A stretch of 54,757 nt of DNA, taken from contig JBBHKE010001715.1 of NCBI GenBank assembly GCA_037447655.1, positions 120,001 through 174,757 of the forward strand. The letters are read 5' to 3'. The notes beneath the pieces are model-generated. The model did not search any database. It saw nothing but the letters and a program-made list of their open reading frames with translations, and was not told the origin of the DNA. Position 1 is the stretch's first letter; every line of letters starts with the position of its first letter. This stretch comes from Zygnema cylindricum. Taxonomy: Eukaryota > Streptophyta > Zygnematophyceae > Zygnematales > Zygnemataceae. The position numbers and the translations under genes were made by a program. This document shows positions 43,556 through 54,154 of this stretch, in pieces.

Positions 43556-44734
43556 TCAACCTTCTTCACTATCATCACTACTAGCATAAGCTGATAAGCC
43601 GACCAAACCCATTACTGAGTTCTCCACTTTTCCACCTTGAATTTGACTATCTCCCTCTCCTCCTTTCAGTCCCTCCTTTTGTCCTACCTCTTCCGATGTA
43701 ATCACGGTCAACTCTTTTACACCAATTTCTTTCAATAAAGTTCCTGTCGATTTTCGTTTCGCAACAATTGTCATTTTCGATGTTTTAGGGACAACCTTCA
43801 CTTGCAAACTTGCCTTTCTCTTCCTTTCATCTTCTAATTTTGTCACTTCTTTTCCCTCACCGGATTGTACATTTTGTCCTTTTTCCGCAACATCTATATC
43901 TAGCTTTTGTCGTTTTGAAATCTTACTTTCTTCAAAACCTGACGAAAGTAAAGATCTATTAACACCGACTTCCGTAGATTGATTTGTGTGATTAACACCG
44001 AAATCTTTCCCTTTACTACCTCCAGTACCTCCATCTCTCCCACCTTTTGTCCCACCATCACTACCGTTATCACTACCACTCCCGCCTTCCTCACTATCAT
44101 CTTCTATTCTTTTCACAAGATTCGTCGGATTGCGGAAAAATATCCTCTTGATGAGTTCTTCGTCTTCTTCTGGTAACTCAGTCGACGATTTCGGTGCCGT
44201 TTTTTTTAATGCCGCCAACATTGTGTTAGTATCAATCGACGCTTGTCTCGATCTCATTGATTTCATTTCATCGAGGGCCGCCATAATATCCATCTCTTGT
44301 TTTGAATCAATCGCTCGATTCTCCAAAACTTTCATCGCATCTCCCATTTCTTCCTCGTCTCTCTTTTTTTGTTCCTCGTCGCGAGCTTCATCTTTTGCTC
44401 TCCAAGGTTCAAAATTCCTTGACGCTCCCGACTCCATGATATAATCGCTATTTTGCGGATCGGTCTTCATAACAAGTTCCGCGGAACATTTTGTACATTT
44501 AAAATAAAACCGAAAGATTAAAATGCCAAGATATGTTTCACCAATGACATCTTCTTTTCGACAATTAAATTTTGTCCCCTTGTAAATATAATTTCCACAA
44601 GTCGAACAACGAATGCTCATAGGAAGCATCATCCGTACTTTCATTTGCAAGTTTTTTGGCTGTTTCCTCCGAGGAATCTTCGCAGGATCGAAGTCCGGAG
44701 GATAATATTTGTTGAGGACTTTACGTTCTCCCAT
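43556..44734 (-). CDS. YJU2: Pre-mRNA splicing factor YJU2/CWC16 homologue
   Basis: This is a single open frame of 392 residues with no intron. YJU2 joins the spliceosome around the first catalytic step and promotes branching. It acts in the nucleus. The N-terminus M-G-E-R-K-V-L-N-K-Y-Y-P-P-D-F-D-P and the segment L-P-M-S-I-R-C-S-T-C-G are family hallmarks. C43, C46, C80 and C83 form the zinc site. The helix-rich segment W-R-A-K-D-E-A-R and the stretch E-M-D-I-M-A-A-L-D-E are also typical. From about residue 210 the tail is low-complexity (G-S-D-N-G-S-D-G-G), basic and acidic, as in relatives. The ATG is clear: it begins the conserved block. Telo-box motifs lie just upstream. Confidence 0.95.
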   Translation of the reverse strand: MGERKVLNKYYPPDFDPAKIPRRKQPKNLQMKVRMMLPMSIRCSTCGNYIYKGTKFNCRKEDVIGETYLGILIFRFYFKCTKCSAELVMKTDPQNSDYIMESGASRNFEPWRAKDEARDEEQKKRDEEEMGDAMKVLENRAIDSKQEMDIMAALDEMKSMRSRQASIDTNTMLAALKKTAPKSSTELPEEDEELIKRIFFRNPTNLVKRIEDDSEEGGSGSDNGSDGGTKGGRDGGTGGSKGKDFGVNHTNQSTEVGVNRSLLSSGFEESKISKRQKLDIDVAEKGQNVQSGEGKEVTKLEDERKRKASLQVKVVPKTSKMTIVAKRKSTGTLLKEIGVKELTVITSEEVGQKEGLKGGEGDSQIQGGKVENSVMGLVGLSAYASSDDSEEG

Positions 44735-44750
44735 GGTTGCTGCTTTCTGT

Positions 44751-44983
44751 AAACCCTAAAAAAGCCCTAAAAAACAACAAAAAAACCTAACGACGCTGTT
44801 AAGGTCACTTATAAGGCCTTAGAGGTCCAAAACAGCCCTGAAAGAACCTGAAAAACCTTTAAAAAAAACCCTAACAACCCTGTGTAAGTCAAATAAAGTT
44901 TCTCAAAAAAAATTGAGGACCTACCAAGGTTTCCTAGCCTTTCTTTCACCCTTTAAAACCCTAAAAACCGTAAAAAACCCTAA
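44751..44983. promoter_or_regulatory. Four telo-box motifs upstream of YJU2
   Basis: AAACCCTAA occurs at 44751-44759, 44866-44874, 44956-44964 and 44975-44983, with looser CCCTAAAA copies between. Telo-boxes are a known plant promoter/5' UTR element, common in growth and translation genes. These could be functional or a decayed telomere-like array. Confidence 0.6.
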
Positions 44984-45896
44984 AACAGTTTAAAAATTAC
45001 TAAATATCTCACACAAGAAAAAAGACAAAGGAGAAGAAAAAAAAATGGTTTTTCCCTTTTTTTATAGTTGAAGTGTTCAAAGGAACAACCAAGGAGCTTT
45101 GCTTCTCTCCCGAGTTACAATGAACAAGAGTGAAAATGAAAAAACAGAGTCTTAAAAAAAAGAAAGAAGCTAGAGAGTGAGAAATTTAAAAAGAGATTTT
45201 TTTTTTCAAGTTTCACTTTGCAAGTTTCAACTCAAAATTGAAGAAAAACTACTAAAAAGACACCAGAAAATTTCAAAAGCACACCCACAGTAGTACAGAG
45301 ATAACGACGGAACAAATTCAACTTTGACACGCGTAAAAGAATTTACGTGCAATCGACGGCTGGATCTTACAGAAAATTGTACGGAAATAAAAAATACGGA
45401 TAGGGGTCAAAAGTGCGAAAACGCTTGCGCTCTATATCTGGTAGCCTCGTATTATATAGTACGCATATTGCACGACAGCCACCAGATATAGAGTTTCCAC
45501 CTGTTTTCTCACTTTTTGATCTATCTTACGGAGAATTTTTCACCGTCCAGGATTTGGACACGATTTCTCTACTTTATCTGCTTGAAAGAAGGTTCGTCCT
45601 TTCCGTGGAAAATTCACATAAAAACGTAACGAACGGTCACAAAATCGCTTTTAACCGGGGCAGAAAATTTTGCCTCGAAATCGACGGCTGTGAGCAGTGT
45701 ATTGACCAAAAATATAATCACGGGCAGGAAATTAGTCGCCCGGGATTCTGCCACGTCGCATGTTATTATATCTGTTCAAAGAAAAAAAAAGTCCTTTCTT
45801 GATCAGTTCCAGCTTTGTAAGCTAGGGTTCTGCAAACTGAAAACTGATCCAGAGGAGCTAAAAAAGAAAAAGAAGCACAACAAAGAAAGGGCAGCC
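44984..45896. other. Divergent intergenic region YJU2/RPS31
   Basis: It separates the two start codons with the telo-box block. It holds an inverted repeat CTCTATATCTGGT/ACCAGATATAGAG (45430-45442, 45481-45493) and a TAGGGTT (telo-box complement) at about 45825 near the RPS31 start. A 129-codon open frame at 45413-45802 has no recognisable features. Confidence 0.55.
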
Positions 45897-47648
45897 ATGG
45901 CTGCTTTCACTGCTGCTGCAACTTCTTCTTTGTCTTTGTTGTCGAAGTCATGCGTAATTCCTTCTCAGGCATCTATGGTCACTTCGTCACATGAACTCAA
46001 TCTTTTCTGTAATGCACCGGCTTTAAAATTGTCTACACAACCTTCTTCTTATCCTTCTGGTGAGTCTGTCGATGTGAATTTTATTATTTTGAATGTGAGA
46101 AAGGGAATTCTCTGTGTAATGCTCATGGTCAAATCATTGCTCACTTTTTAGGGTTTTCGTTTTCCGAAAGAGAGGTCAACAAAGAATGTAGGGTTTTTTC
46201 TATCAAAACCGAGAAGAACAAATTCAAATATGTTAGAACAAGTTGAAACAAGCTTAATCTCTATGCGGGGAAGAAGAGGCCGCCGTGCCTGCAACTACAT
46301 TCTCTGCATTTACCTTTTCTTATTATTATTTTTTGAATCTCTTGCTGTTGGTCACAGCCATCCATTCTTTTTCTTTACCCCATGTTTCCTTCATTGGAGG
46401 CTTTTTTTTTATTTCATAAAGAATCTCTCTATAGCTCTCTGTACATGCATAAGATACTTCATATTCTTTTGGTAAGACTGATTGTGATAGAGTAATTAAA
46501 TATACACGATTTTTGGAATTCCTGGCAAGTAATTGCAGTAATCGTACAGAAAAGTGTACAAAATGAATCGTGCACTTTTCTTAATGACTACTGAGATTAC
46601 TTGGCAGTAAGGCCAGTAATCGTACAAAATAGTGTATGATTCGCATAAGTCAAAAATGTGAAATTATCTGTGTGCGCGGCATAATTGCTAGCTCTAAACT
46701 CCCCTTGGAGATTTTGAAGAGAATTGGTTGTTGTTTCAAAATCATCAAAGTCACGCTAAACAAGCCTAAAACAATCCTCTCTCTCCCCTACCCCCCTCCC
46801 TCTCTCTCCCTCTCTCTTTCCCTCTCTTCCCCTCTCCCACTCCCCTTCTCTCCTGCTTTCCCTCACGCCTCTCCCTCTCTTTCTCCCTCTCTCGTTCCCT
46901 CTCTCTCTCCCTCTTTTTCTTTCCTACTTTCCTCTCTCTCTTTCTCTCTCTCTCCCTCTCTCTCTTTGTCTTTTTCTTTCTCTTTTTCTGTACGTTGGCC
47001 AAATGGCAGTATATTGTGGACGAGGGGACAGGCGCACAGCAAAAGGGAAGAGATTCCGTGGCTCTCATGGAAATGTGAGTGTTCTGATTTGTGTTGTTGT
47101 CTATGTTTATGCATTATGTATGTGTGTGCTATGTGTATGTATATGTAGTTACGCAGTTATGGAGTTATGTAGTAAGTATTCATGTAGTCATGTAGTTTCG
47201 TAGTTATGTAGTTTTGATAGTTCCGTAATTATTTAGTTATGTTGTATGCAGTTTGTAGTGTGTAGTATGTATGATGTAGTTTGTAGTATGTATATTATTT
47301 GTTTGTTTGTGTATGTTGTCAATGTGTATGTAATTCTGTCAGAGGGGGAGAGGGAGGGGATGGGGAGAGGGAGAGGGAGAGCTGTCTATCGCATTTTCAC
47401 TGTTTCTAAGGCATTTTAGTTCAAGGAAAAAGAGTCTTAATGCATGGATTAGGACATTGCGGCTGTTTTTTTTCTGATGTGTTTGATTCTTTTTCGGAAT
47501 TCCTTGGGTCCAGACTCGGCCAAAGTCGTCCAAAGGTGTTGAAAGACTTGGACTTCCCATAACTCCTCTTCCTCCCCGGCCTCCCAAGAAGGAGGAGACT
47601 CGTGAATATATTCACGTGGATATCGACGAACGCCTTCTTATGGACTGA
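45897..47648 (+). CDS. RPS31: Plastid 30S ribosomal protein bTHXc (RPS31/PSRP4), three exons
   Basis: Exons are 45897-46059, 47010-47074 and 47514-47648, giving 120 residues. Junctions are TCTG|GTGAGT...GGCAG|TA (phase 1) and GGAAAT|GTGAGT...GTCCAG|ACT (phase 0). Exon 1 encodes an S/A/T-rich transit peptide starting M-A-A-F-T-A-A-A-T-S-S. Exon 2 is the Thx core, C-G-R-G-D-R-R-T-A-K-G-K-R-F-R-G-S-H-G-N, which binds 16S rRNA in the small subunit head in bacteria and plastids. Exon 3 gives a T-R-P-K-S-S-K-G basic start, a P-L-P-P-R-P-P segment and an acidic tail (H-V-D-I-D-E-R-L-L), as in plant homologues. The product should act in the plastid stroma. The ATG context GCAGCCATGG is strong. The introns hold a pyrimidine tract and minisatellites. 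Confidence 0.9.
46773..46990. repeat. Polypyrimidine tract in RPS31 intron 1
   Basis: About 215 nearly pure C/T bases (CTCTCTCCCT-type) end about 20 bases before the exon 2 acceptor. It could strengthen acceptor recognition. It mirrors the purine blocks elsewhere in the window. Confidence 0.92.
47100..47383. repeat. GTAGTTATGTA minisatellite and purine run in intron 2
   Basis: 47125-47330 consists of TATGTAGTTATGTAGT-like 6-9-base units. 47341-47383 is a GAGGGGGAGAGGG purine run. Both are within intron 2 of RPS31. Confidence 0.82.
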
Positions 47649-47988
47649 GTTTAATCCGGCATAGTAGAATTCATTTCCCTACAGCAATTTGGAGTTCCCA
47701 ATAGTTATAACTTTTTTGAAGTTTGGTGACGCTTTTCTAGACAGAATAGAGAGTGAAATGAGATATAACAGCAGCAGCGCAAATGAAGCCTTTTATTGGC
47801 TTTTTGTTTTTTTTTTTTCCTGATGTGATTATTATTCAGAAGTGAAGTGATTATCGATTACGATTGTTTGGTCTGGTTTAAGAAAGTTTTAAAGTATAAA
47901 TATTTGTCCTTTTGTTGTAAAGGTTTGTCCATCGTTGGTTGGAGGGTATGTCTTCAGATTGTTCCTTGACTTCAGGTCACCTCATCTG
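47649..47988. other. RPS31 3' flank
   Basis: No gene was seen. It probably contains the 3' untranslated region. A T-rich run occurs at 47806-47819. Confidence 0.4.
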
Positions 47989-48080
47989 AACCCTAAAACC
48001 CCTAATAATCCCCTAATAAACCCCTAATAATACCCTAAAAAAGCCCTAAAAAACCCTTTAATCCCTGAAAGAACCCTAAA
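47989..48080. repeat. Degenerate telomere-like CCCTAA array
   Basis: About twelve CCCTAA-type units (CCCTAAAA, CCCCTAATAA). It shares the 20-base block CCCTAAAAAAGCCCTAAAAA with 44754-44773 upstream of YJU2. Confidence 0.85.
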
Positions 48081-48442
48081 AGCAAATCATACATGGTGAC
48101 CTGTCCTGTGGATATCGCCTTATCCTATCATCACCACTCTTTCGGGCCGAGCCTTGTCTCTTATCTTATTTAACTTCCTTTATTTTTTGTTTTGTTTTGA
48201 ACTTATAGGGCTGTATACTGTTGTTATTGTTGTGTATCCAGGTGATATTGGTGGTGCGTTCACAAATAATGTTGATTCAATTTGTTTTATGAAACTGTGT
48301 TATTCTGTCAAGGGTATATATACTTGAGTTGTGGTGCAGTTATTCATGTTATTTTGATGAAGGATCTTGTGAACATGATCCGTTTATTTTTTAAAATAGC
48401 TGTACGGTAAACTTAGTCAAATTGGATATGGCTTGTAGACGG
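48081..48442. other. Intergenic, no gene seen
   Basis: T-rich sequence without coding signal or clear repeat, ending at the TA-flanked MITE. Confidence 0.45.
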
Positions 48443-48444
48443 TA

Positions 48445-49590
48445 CACTTACCCATCGTTATTAGTAGTGTTGTGTATCGGTAAAAAAATTATTGCGGTAA
48501 CACCGATACCGATAGTTATCGGTTATCGAACGGTCCCGATATATCGATCAGAGACCAACAAATTCCATATCGGCGATAACTTAAAAAAATATATTATGCA
48601 TACAATAGTACTTTATAACATACTGTATTATATTATTGACTTTATATAGCGTGGCATGCCACGTATAAGAATCTGTTCTGTCTTTTTTTTAACTGCGATT
48701 TATTACGGGCAGCGCAGCACATAAACGCTGGCCGGTTAATTGAACAGAAATTTTACGGCAGCGTACAGCATTGTTCCGACAAACTGGTGAACATGGAACG
48801 GTAAAAGGACGGCGGACACAATGTACAACGGACGCAAAATAACATTCTGCGCGCCGCTGGAATCTAACGGACGACTTGGAAAGAGAAAATATGAGCGGAC
48901 GGCCAGCGTGAGCGCCGGCATCCCGGAATGGCTCCTTTGGCAGCTTATGCCAAAAAGCCGACAGATTGACACGTGGCAGGTGTCCAGTGGATCCCAAGGG
49001 AGAAAGGGACAAAGCTATGGCGTTAGATGTGGAAGGTACATCGTGCTTACTGGATTCGTACCAAAACCGTACATACCTCATGGCGGCTACTGTACTTTCT
49101 GTGCTTGTACAACTGTATACAGTGATCTGATTAGTAGAACCGTCAGTAGATAGGGTTGTGAGTAGGGTGCGTCCGGGGGAATATGACGTACAGTTGAGTG
49201 TACTGGCCGTACAATTATCTGTATGGTCCGTACATATATCACCGATAGTTATCGATATCGGTGTTATCGCCGATAAATACCGATAAATATCGGTTATTTA
49301 TTGGCGATAACACCGATAACGATATATCGTACCAATATATCGATTACCGGGTACCCGGAAAAAGGTCCATATCAAATATCGGCAAATCCTTACCGATACA
49401 CAACACTAGTTATTAGCATTAAGGATTTATTACTGTTAATGCAAAATGTGAATAACTAATTTAGTGCAAGGTGGTGCGGCCGATTGTGATTCACATCCTT
49501 AAGTATTGTTGTTAACACTAATTCATGATGTTCGGCCAATAAAATTTGCGACCAAATTAGTGTTAATAACTCTAACAGTGATGGGCGGTG
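48445..49590. mobile_element. TA-flanked MITE copy split by a hAT element
   Basis: The outer ends are CACTTACCCATCGTTATTAG and the complement of TAACAGTGATGGGCGGTG. TA flanks are at 48443-48444 and 49591-49592. Without the hAT insertion it is about 194 bp, like its siblings. The TA duplication suggests the Tc1/mariner superfamily. Confidence 0.85.
48465..49408. mobile_element. Non-autonomous hAT-type element, 944 bp
   Basis: Ends are TAGTGTTGTGTATCGGTAA and the exact complement. The 8-bp target duplication GTTATTAG is at 48457-48464 and 49409-49416, within the MITE terminal repeat. Its interior is closely similar to 20403-21298 throughout, and no transposase is encoded. Confidence 0.95.
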
Positions 49591-49592
49591 TA

Positions 49593-49977
49593 GTCGAGGG
49601 TTTTCTTTATTTCCTAAGTTATGGAGGAAGGATAAACATTTGTGTCCATTTAATTCCGAAATGTTTGGATTAAGCAAAAGATCTTCAGCCTATTTCTTCC
49701 GTTTATGCCCATGTTTTATTATTTTTCAAGTTATGTATTGAATGGTGTACGGAAAAGATGGTAAAAAGGCTCAAACTATCTTCATTGTGAGTTTTGTTTT
49801 GTCTTTAGCACGACGTGAACAGAAATTGTCAAACTTTTGCCTTTTGTGACCATTTAAACATTTCCGCGCCTTAATACGAAAAAAACGTAGTGAAAATTAC
49901 ATACGGTGTACGAAGCTGTTTTGTGTGTACGTTTCGAATAAAGGTTTGAACTTTGAACTCAAGTTACTTTGTTGTAC
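49593..49977. other. Intergenic, no gene seen
   Basis: No coding signal or repeat was found between the two MITE copies. Confidence 0.45.
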
Positions 49978-49979
49978 TA

Positions 49980-50194
49980 CACTTCCCATCGATGAGGACA
50001 AATTTGTGGGAATACGACATTAGAACATAGGAATACTGCAAGGTGACGTGGCAAGTGTAGTCCACTCCTCGGTACTATTTCCTGCAAAAAAAAGTTCACC
50101 ACCTCAATAAATTTTTGTAACTATTAAATGATTTTTGGCCGAAATTAGTCGCGACCGAATTGGTATTATTAACTCTAATGTCGGTGGGCAGCAG
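49980..50194. mobile_element. TA-flanked MITE copy, 215 bp
   Basis: It begins CACTTCCCATCGATGAGG and ends AATGTCGGTGGGCAGCAG. TA is at 49978-49979 and 50195-50196. Terminal repeats are diverged. Confidence 0.6.
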
Positions 50195-50196
50195 TA

Positions 50197-50419
50197 CAGT
50201 ACTGATTATCATTGATGTAAGCATTTGGACCTATGACGCCAAGTCTGCAGGTGACATCGTAAAATCGGACATTGGTAAATCGGCAAAACATTTCTTTTTC
50301 AATCGTGACGTTTCGTTCCCTTTCGATTGTTTGCCTCAGGAAAAAATCCGACGGTCCATCACAGAGACAAACGATTTTTACTGCCCGAAAAAATGTGTAA
50401 CTCTAATAACGATGGGCGG
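50197..50419. mobile_element. Possible second MITE in tandem, 223 bp
   Basis: The right end CTCTAATAACGATGGGCGG is a good family match and is followed by TA (50420-50421). The left end, sharing the TA at 50195-50196, matches only weakly, so this may be a fragment. Confidence 0.4.
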
Positions 50420-50421
50420 TA

Positions 50422-51345
50422 CACCGTATGCCTCATTTTTTTTTTGGCCACGCGCATATCCGTGCCGATACGCGCGTCAACAATAGCACCTTGCACTACG
50501 GTCCAACAAATATATGTCGGGAGCTAATTAACGTTTCAGATATTATGTCCGTTACTTTCTTTTGCCACGTGACTTTCAATCTGGACAACATCCGTCGACG
50601 TGTCATTGACTTTTGCTGAGTCAGCCCACCGGTCTTTTTCGCCTTTTCCGCTTTCACAAATATCGAAGGTTTCCAAATTGCCGGCATCTGTAACTTCCAA
50701 CAATGTGAATCTTCCAGTTACGTTTCAGGGTGCTACGAATACAGAATCACACTATTATATGTACAAATTTAATGTGTGATTGTGGTACCCGCTTGATGAA
50801 ATCCGGAGCGTAGAAAATATAATACACGGTTCAGATTTGACGTTAGAATTGGTGATACGCATAGGCTATAAATCAAAATAAGCGTTGTATATCAGCGCTA
50901 AATGTATTTGTGATGTCGTAAAATAAATCCTCTACAGGAAATTGACAAATTGTGGTCCACACTCGGCTGTTCCACATGGGACTGCGTCTGTTTTGTCGTC
51001 TTTAACACGTATGCAAACGAAACGGGTCGTCTTTCCTCGTCTTTCTCTGTTCACACTTCATTTTTCCTCCTAGCTTTTCCCGTCCGTTCACACTGTAAAG
51101 AAAAATTGCTGAAAATGATCAAACATCCGTTAACGTTTCTCACATATAAACAGTTTCCAGCAGGAAGTTTGTAATATTTGTAAACTTTGTAAAGCTTGAC
51201 GAGAAGTAGCCAAAAGTTGCCAAAAAAGTTGTGAAGGAGAGCGGTAGACAGACCTATATTCAGAGTCCTTTTTATTTTTGTATTTTCCTTGTCAATTTAT
51301 CAACAACGTGTTAATATCTGTACCAAGAAATTATCACAGCAGAAA
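50422..51345. other. Upstream region of the 51346 gene
   Basis: No gene was seen. It holds CACGTG near 50565, the palindrome TGCTGAGTCAGC at 50614-50625 (a bZIP-type site) and an upstream in-frame ATG at 51289. A TATA box could not be placed firmly. Confidence 0.45.
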
Positions 51346-52922
51346 ATGGCTTCCTCTATGGCAGTACAAGCTTCCTTATTAAAGTCTGTCAACAGTAATT
51401 TCTGTGTCCCTTCCTTATCAAACTGCTCTACTACGAATGGATTTTTTAATAATTCATCAAAAATTGCTGGAAAGGCTGTAAAACAAATTAGTACTAAAAA
51501 TCAGCAGGTTTCTAAACGAAGTATGCATTCTACGCATTTTCCTCTTATTTTAAATAGTCTCCAGGAATCTTTTGAACAAGAACAAATGTGTACGGATGAT
51601 GCTGACGTCACTTTTATCCAAGACGAGTACAGTCAAGGAGCAGCATTGTCTTGGCTCGACACAAATTACTTGACTCTCAAAATTCAGTCTTACAAGTACG
51701 TGTGAAGCTCTTTTTAACCAGTTAAACTGGAAACTGGATAAGCAACTGAAAGATAAAACTGAAACTGAAAGCTGAGGATTCTACTGTTCGTTTTTGTCCT
51801 GATTCTCGCCAGTATACTGCATTGCATTTTTTTTGCATGTCAGCTTCCATTTGGAGTATGTTGAAAAAATCAGCAATATTTTGGAATTTAACATTATGTA
51901 TTTTTACTAGCATTTGCATTTGTGTTTGTGCTTGTGTTTCTTGATTTGAAAATCGCCATTTGTATTTGTATGTCTTTTGTTTATTTGTAAATCGACAGTT
52001 TGTATTTGTGTTTGTAAATGTGTTTGTATTAGTATCTGCATTTGTCTCTGTGTTCGTGTTTGTAATTGTTATTACTTTTGTTGATTTGTAAATCAACATT
52101 GTATCGCTTGATTTGAAATTCAACATTTTGTGTTTGTATATCTTTTGCTAATTAGCGAATCAACATTTCATATTTGTGTTCGTATGTGCCCGTTCATGTA
52201 GTTTTCAGACTTAAACGATGTTTTTGCAGATTTTACAATGTCTGCATTTTCTCTTTCTGTCACATTCTTTATTGTGGATAATTGGTAAAGTCATACAATT
52301 TGCAGTCAAAACAACCTTTCTCGTAATTTTTGCTTTATCAGCTGTTGATTGGATTCGTTTTACATCAGGATTGTGGAAAGTGAGGCAAAGCACGCTTTGC
52401 AGAACCATTTCAAGAAGCAGAGGAAGTCAGCTCCTTTTAAGAGTCAAGTATGTGCGAGATCGTCCTCGCATACATTCGTTTGCGGTAAGCACCAATAAAA
52501 AGAAGAGGAAAAAAAAAATAGAAAAAAAATTGGTAACCAATAAGTAAAAAAAATAATATATATTATTCTGCAGGAAATCATAAGAAATTAAAGGCTACAA
52601 GCACGTTGGATCATGTCTGCTGATTTTTTGATATTTTTATATTCTTTCATTTATTTCTAATTCAGTTGTCAGCTGGAATCATAAAAAATGACAAGAATCG
52701 AGCTCGATGGAACAAATAAGACTTGATTTCAACTTTCAATGGTAATTCAGGAAGCTGCTTGTCATGGGAAGTTTTTTCACCCTTTTTATTTTTCTTTCTC
52801 ACCTTTTTTTTTTTTTTTCGGCTGCTTTCTTCACAGGTGATTCAAAATTTGTCTCCTCTACAATCTGCCCGGCATCAGTCTTCGTTTCTGGAACTTTCAT
52901 TGGGACCAGCCATATGGCCTAA
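51346..52922 (+). CDS. Unrecognised protein, three-exon model
   Basis: Model exons are 51346-51695, 52369-52484 and 52837-52922, giving 183 residues. Junctions are ACAA|GTACGT...ATCAG|GATT (phase 2) and TGCG|GTAAGC...TTCACAG|GTGA (phase 1); all phases agree. The last acceptor has a long T/C tract. Exon 1 starts M-A-S-S-M-A-V-Q-A-S-L-L-K-S and is rich in S, N and K with few acidic residues for about 60 residues, like a plastid or mitochondrial targeting peptide. An acidic part (M-C-T-D-D-A-D) follows. Exon 2 is basic (F-K-K-Q-R-K-S-A). I do not recognise the family. Exons 2-3 also have a second open frame (phase shifted), so the C-terminus is uncertain. An ATG at 51289 would add 19 residues. 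Confidence 0.45.
51898..52200. repeat. TTTGTATTTGTG minisatellite in intron
   Basis: Repeated 6-base units (TTTGTA, TTTGTG, TTTGCA) with a higher-order unit containing TTGATTTGTAAATC. It lies in the first intron of the 51346 gene. The minus-strand frame through it is an artefact. Confidence 0.85.
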
Positions 52923-53675
52923 TGGGAATCAACACTATTTGCTGTACTATACCTCAAAACGTGTCTTGGAAAATTTACTTTTGGAAAAAAATTCCTTTTG
53001 GAAACAGTGGAACAATTTCCATTGTTTCCATTGTACTTTAAAAAGCAAATGGGAAGAAAAGTCTGTTGTTCCTCGACAGAGAATAGTTATAGAAACTAAG
53101 TTTCAAAATGAAGCTTTGTGTGAAACGTTTTTAGTATCGCTTTTCCTTTAGTTCGTCAGCTTTTAACATTTGTGTTTATAGATTGTTTTGAAATGTTGTT
53201 CAAGGATTGGTCCAAAAGCTATAGGAATATAGTGAGTTTTCAGGCATGGATATATGTGAATAGGTCTCTCTCCCTCTCCCTCTAGCCTTGTCTTCTATTT
53301 CAAAAGTTGGTAGTTCCTGTAAAACTGAGCAATTAGCGAATTACGAGCCTAGGTGTATATAAGTTCAGTCCTTTTGAGTTCCGTACTTTTGAATTTTTTC
53401 AGTTTCGTACTTTTCGCGACATAAATCAACATGTACATCATTGGCATTTGAATTACTCTACCTGATGTCGTGGGACACACTTTCTTATTTTTTTTATTCA
53501 GTTGTTCATGCAAAGGATGGATATTGGAAATATTCGTCTTGTTTAACCGTTTTTTGAATGCTGACATATTTGATGGTTGGAGAAAATTCAAATGTGACGA
53601 CAAAATTGGAAACGCTATATCCTGATTATCCGTACTGTACCTGTACCGCAAACTAAATGCTGTTTAGTACATGTA
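52923..53675. other. Downstream flank, no separate gene seen
   Basis: An open frame continues to 53151 in a different phase from the preferred exon 3 model and could be an alternative C-terminus. The rest lacks coding signal. Confidence 0.4.
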
Positions 53676-53677
53676 TA

Positions 53678-53874
53678 CACTACCCATGGTTATAAGCGAT
53701 TAAGGATTTATTAGTCTTAATGCGAAAGTATAATATTTGACACTAAATTAGTGCAAGGGGATGTGGCTGAATGTAATCCACGTCCTTAAATAGTATTGAT
53801 TTCACTTCTTTGATTTTTAACCAAAAAAGTCTCGGCCGAATGAGTGTTATTAACTTTAATAACAATGGACGGCG
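53678..53874. mobile_element. TA-flanked MITE copy, 197 bp
   Basis: It begins CACTACCCATGGTTATAAG and ends TTTAATAACAATGGACGGCG, with TA at 53676-53677 and 53875-53876. The interior AGTGCAAGG and the CACGTCCTTAA-like block match the copy at 49409-49590. Confidence 0.85.
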
Positions 53875-54154
53875 TATCATAGGGAACGAAATGTAGCGTT
53901 TCCATTGGCTTTCTCACATTTGAACTATGGTTGTAAAGGATGATGTTGGTGACTTTAGGACGCTGGTAGGAGATAATGGAATGAAGTCTTTTAGAAAATT
54001 ATTGAGTTGCTTTCAAAAGAATCCTTTCATAATATATTTTGCAAATCACTAAGTTAAATTTCTTTTCCGGTTTCCTCCAATTAGTGTTCACAATTGACCT
54101 TGGCTTACAAACATATGCATAACATGACGTATACACCAACATAACATAGAACTA

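Noticed and set aside
45413-45802. 129-codon open frame between YJU2 and RPS31
   Set aside because: No recognisable domain, it overlaps an inverted repeat and lies where promoter and 5' UTR of RPS31 are expected.
51722-52126. 134-codon frame on the minus strand rich in T-N-T
   Set aside because: It is the complement of a TTTGTA-type minisatellite in an intron.
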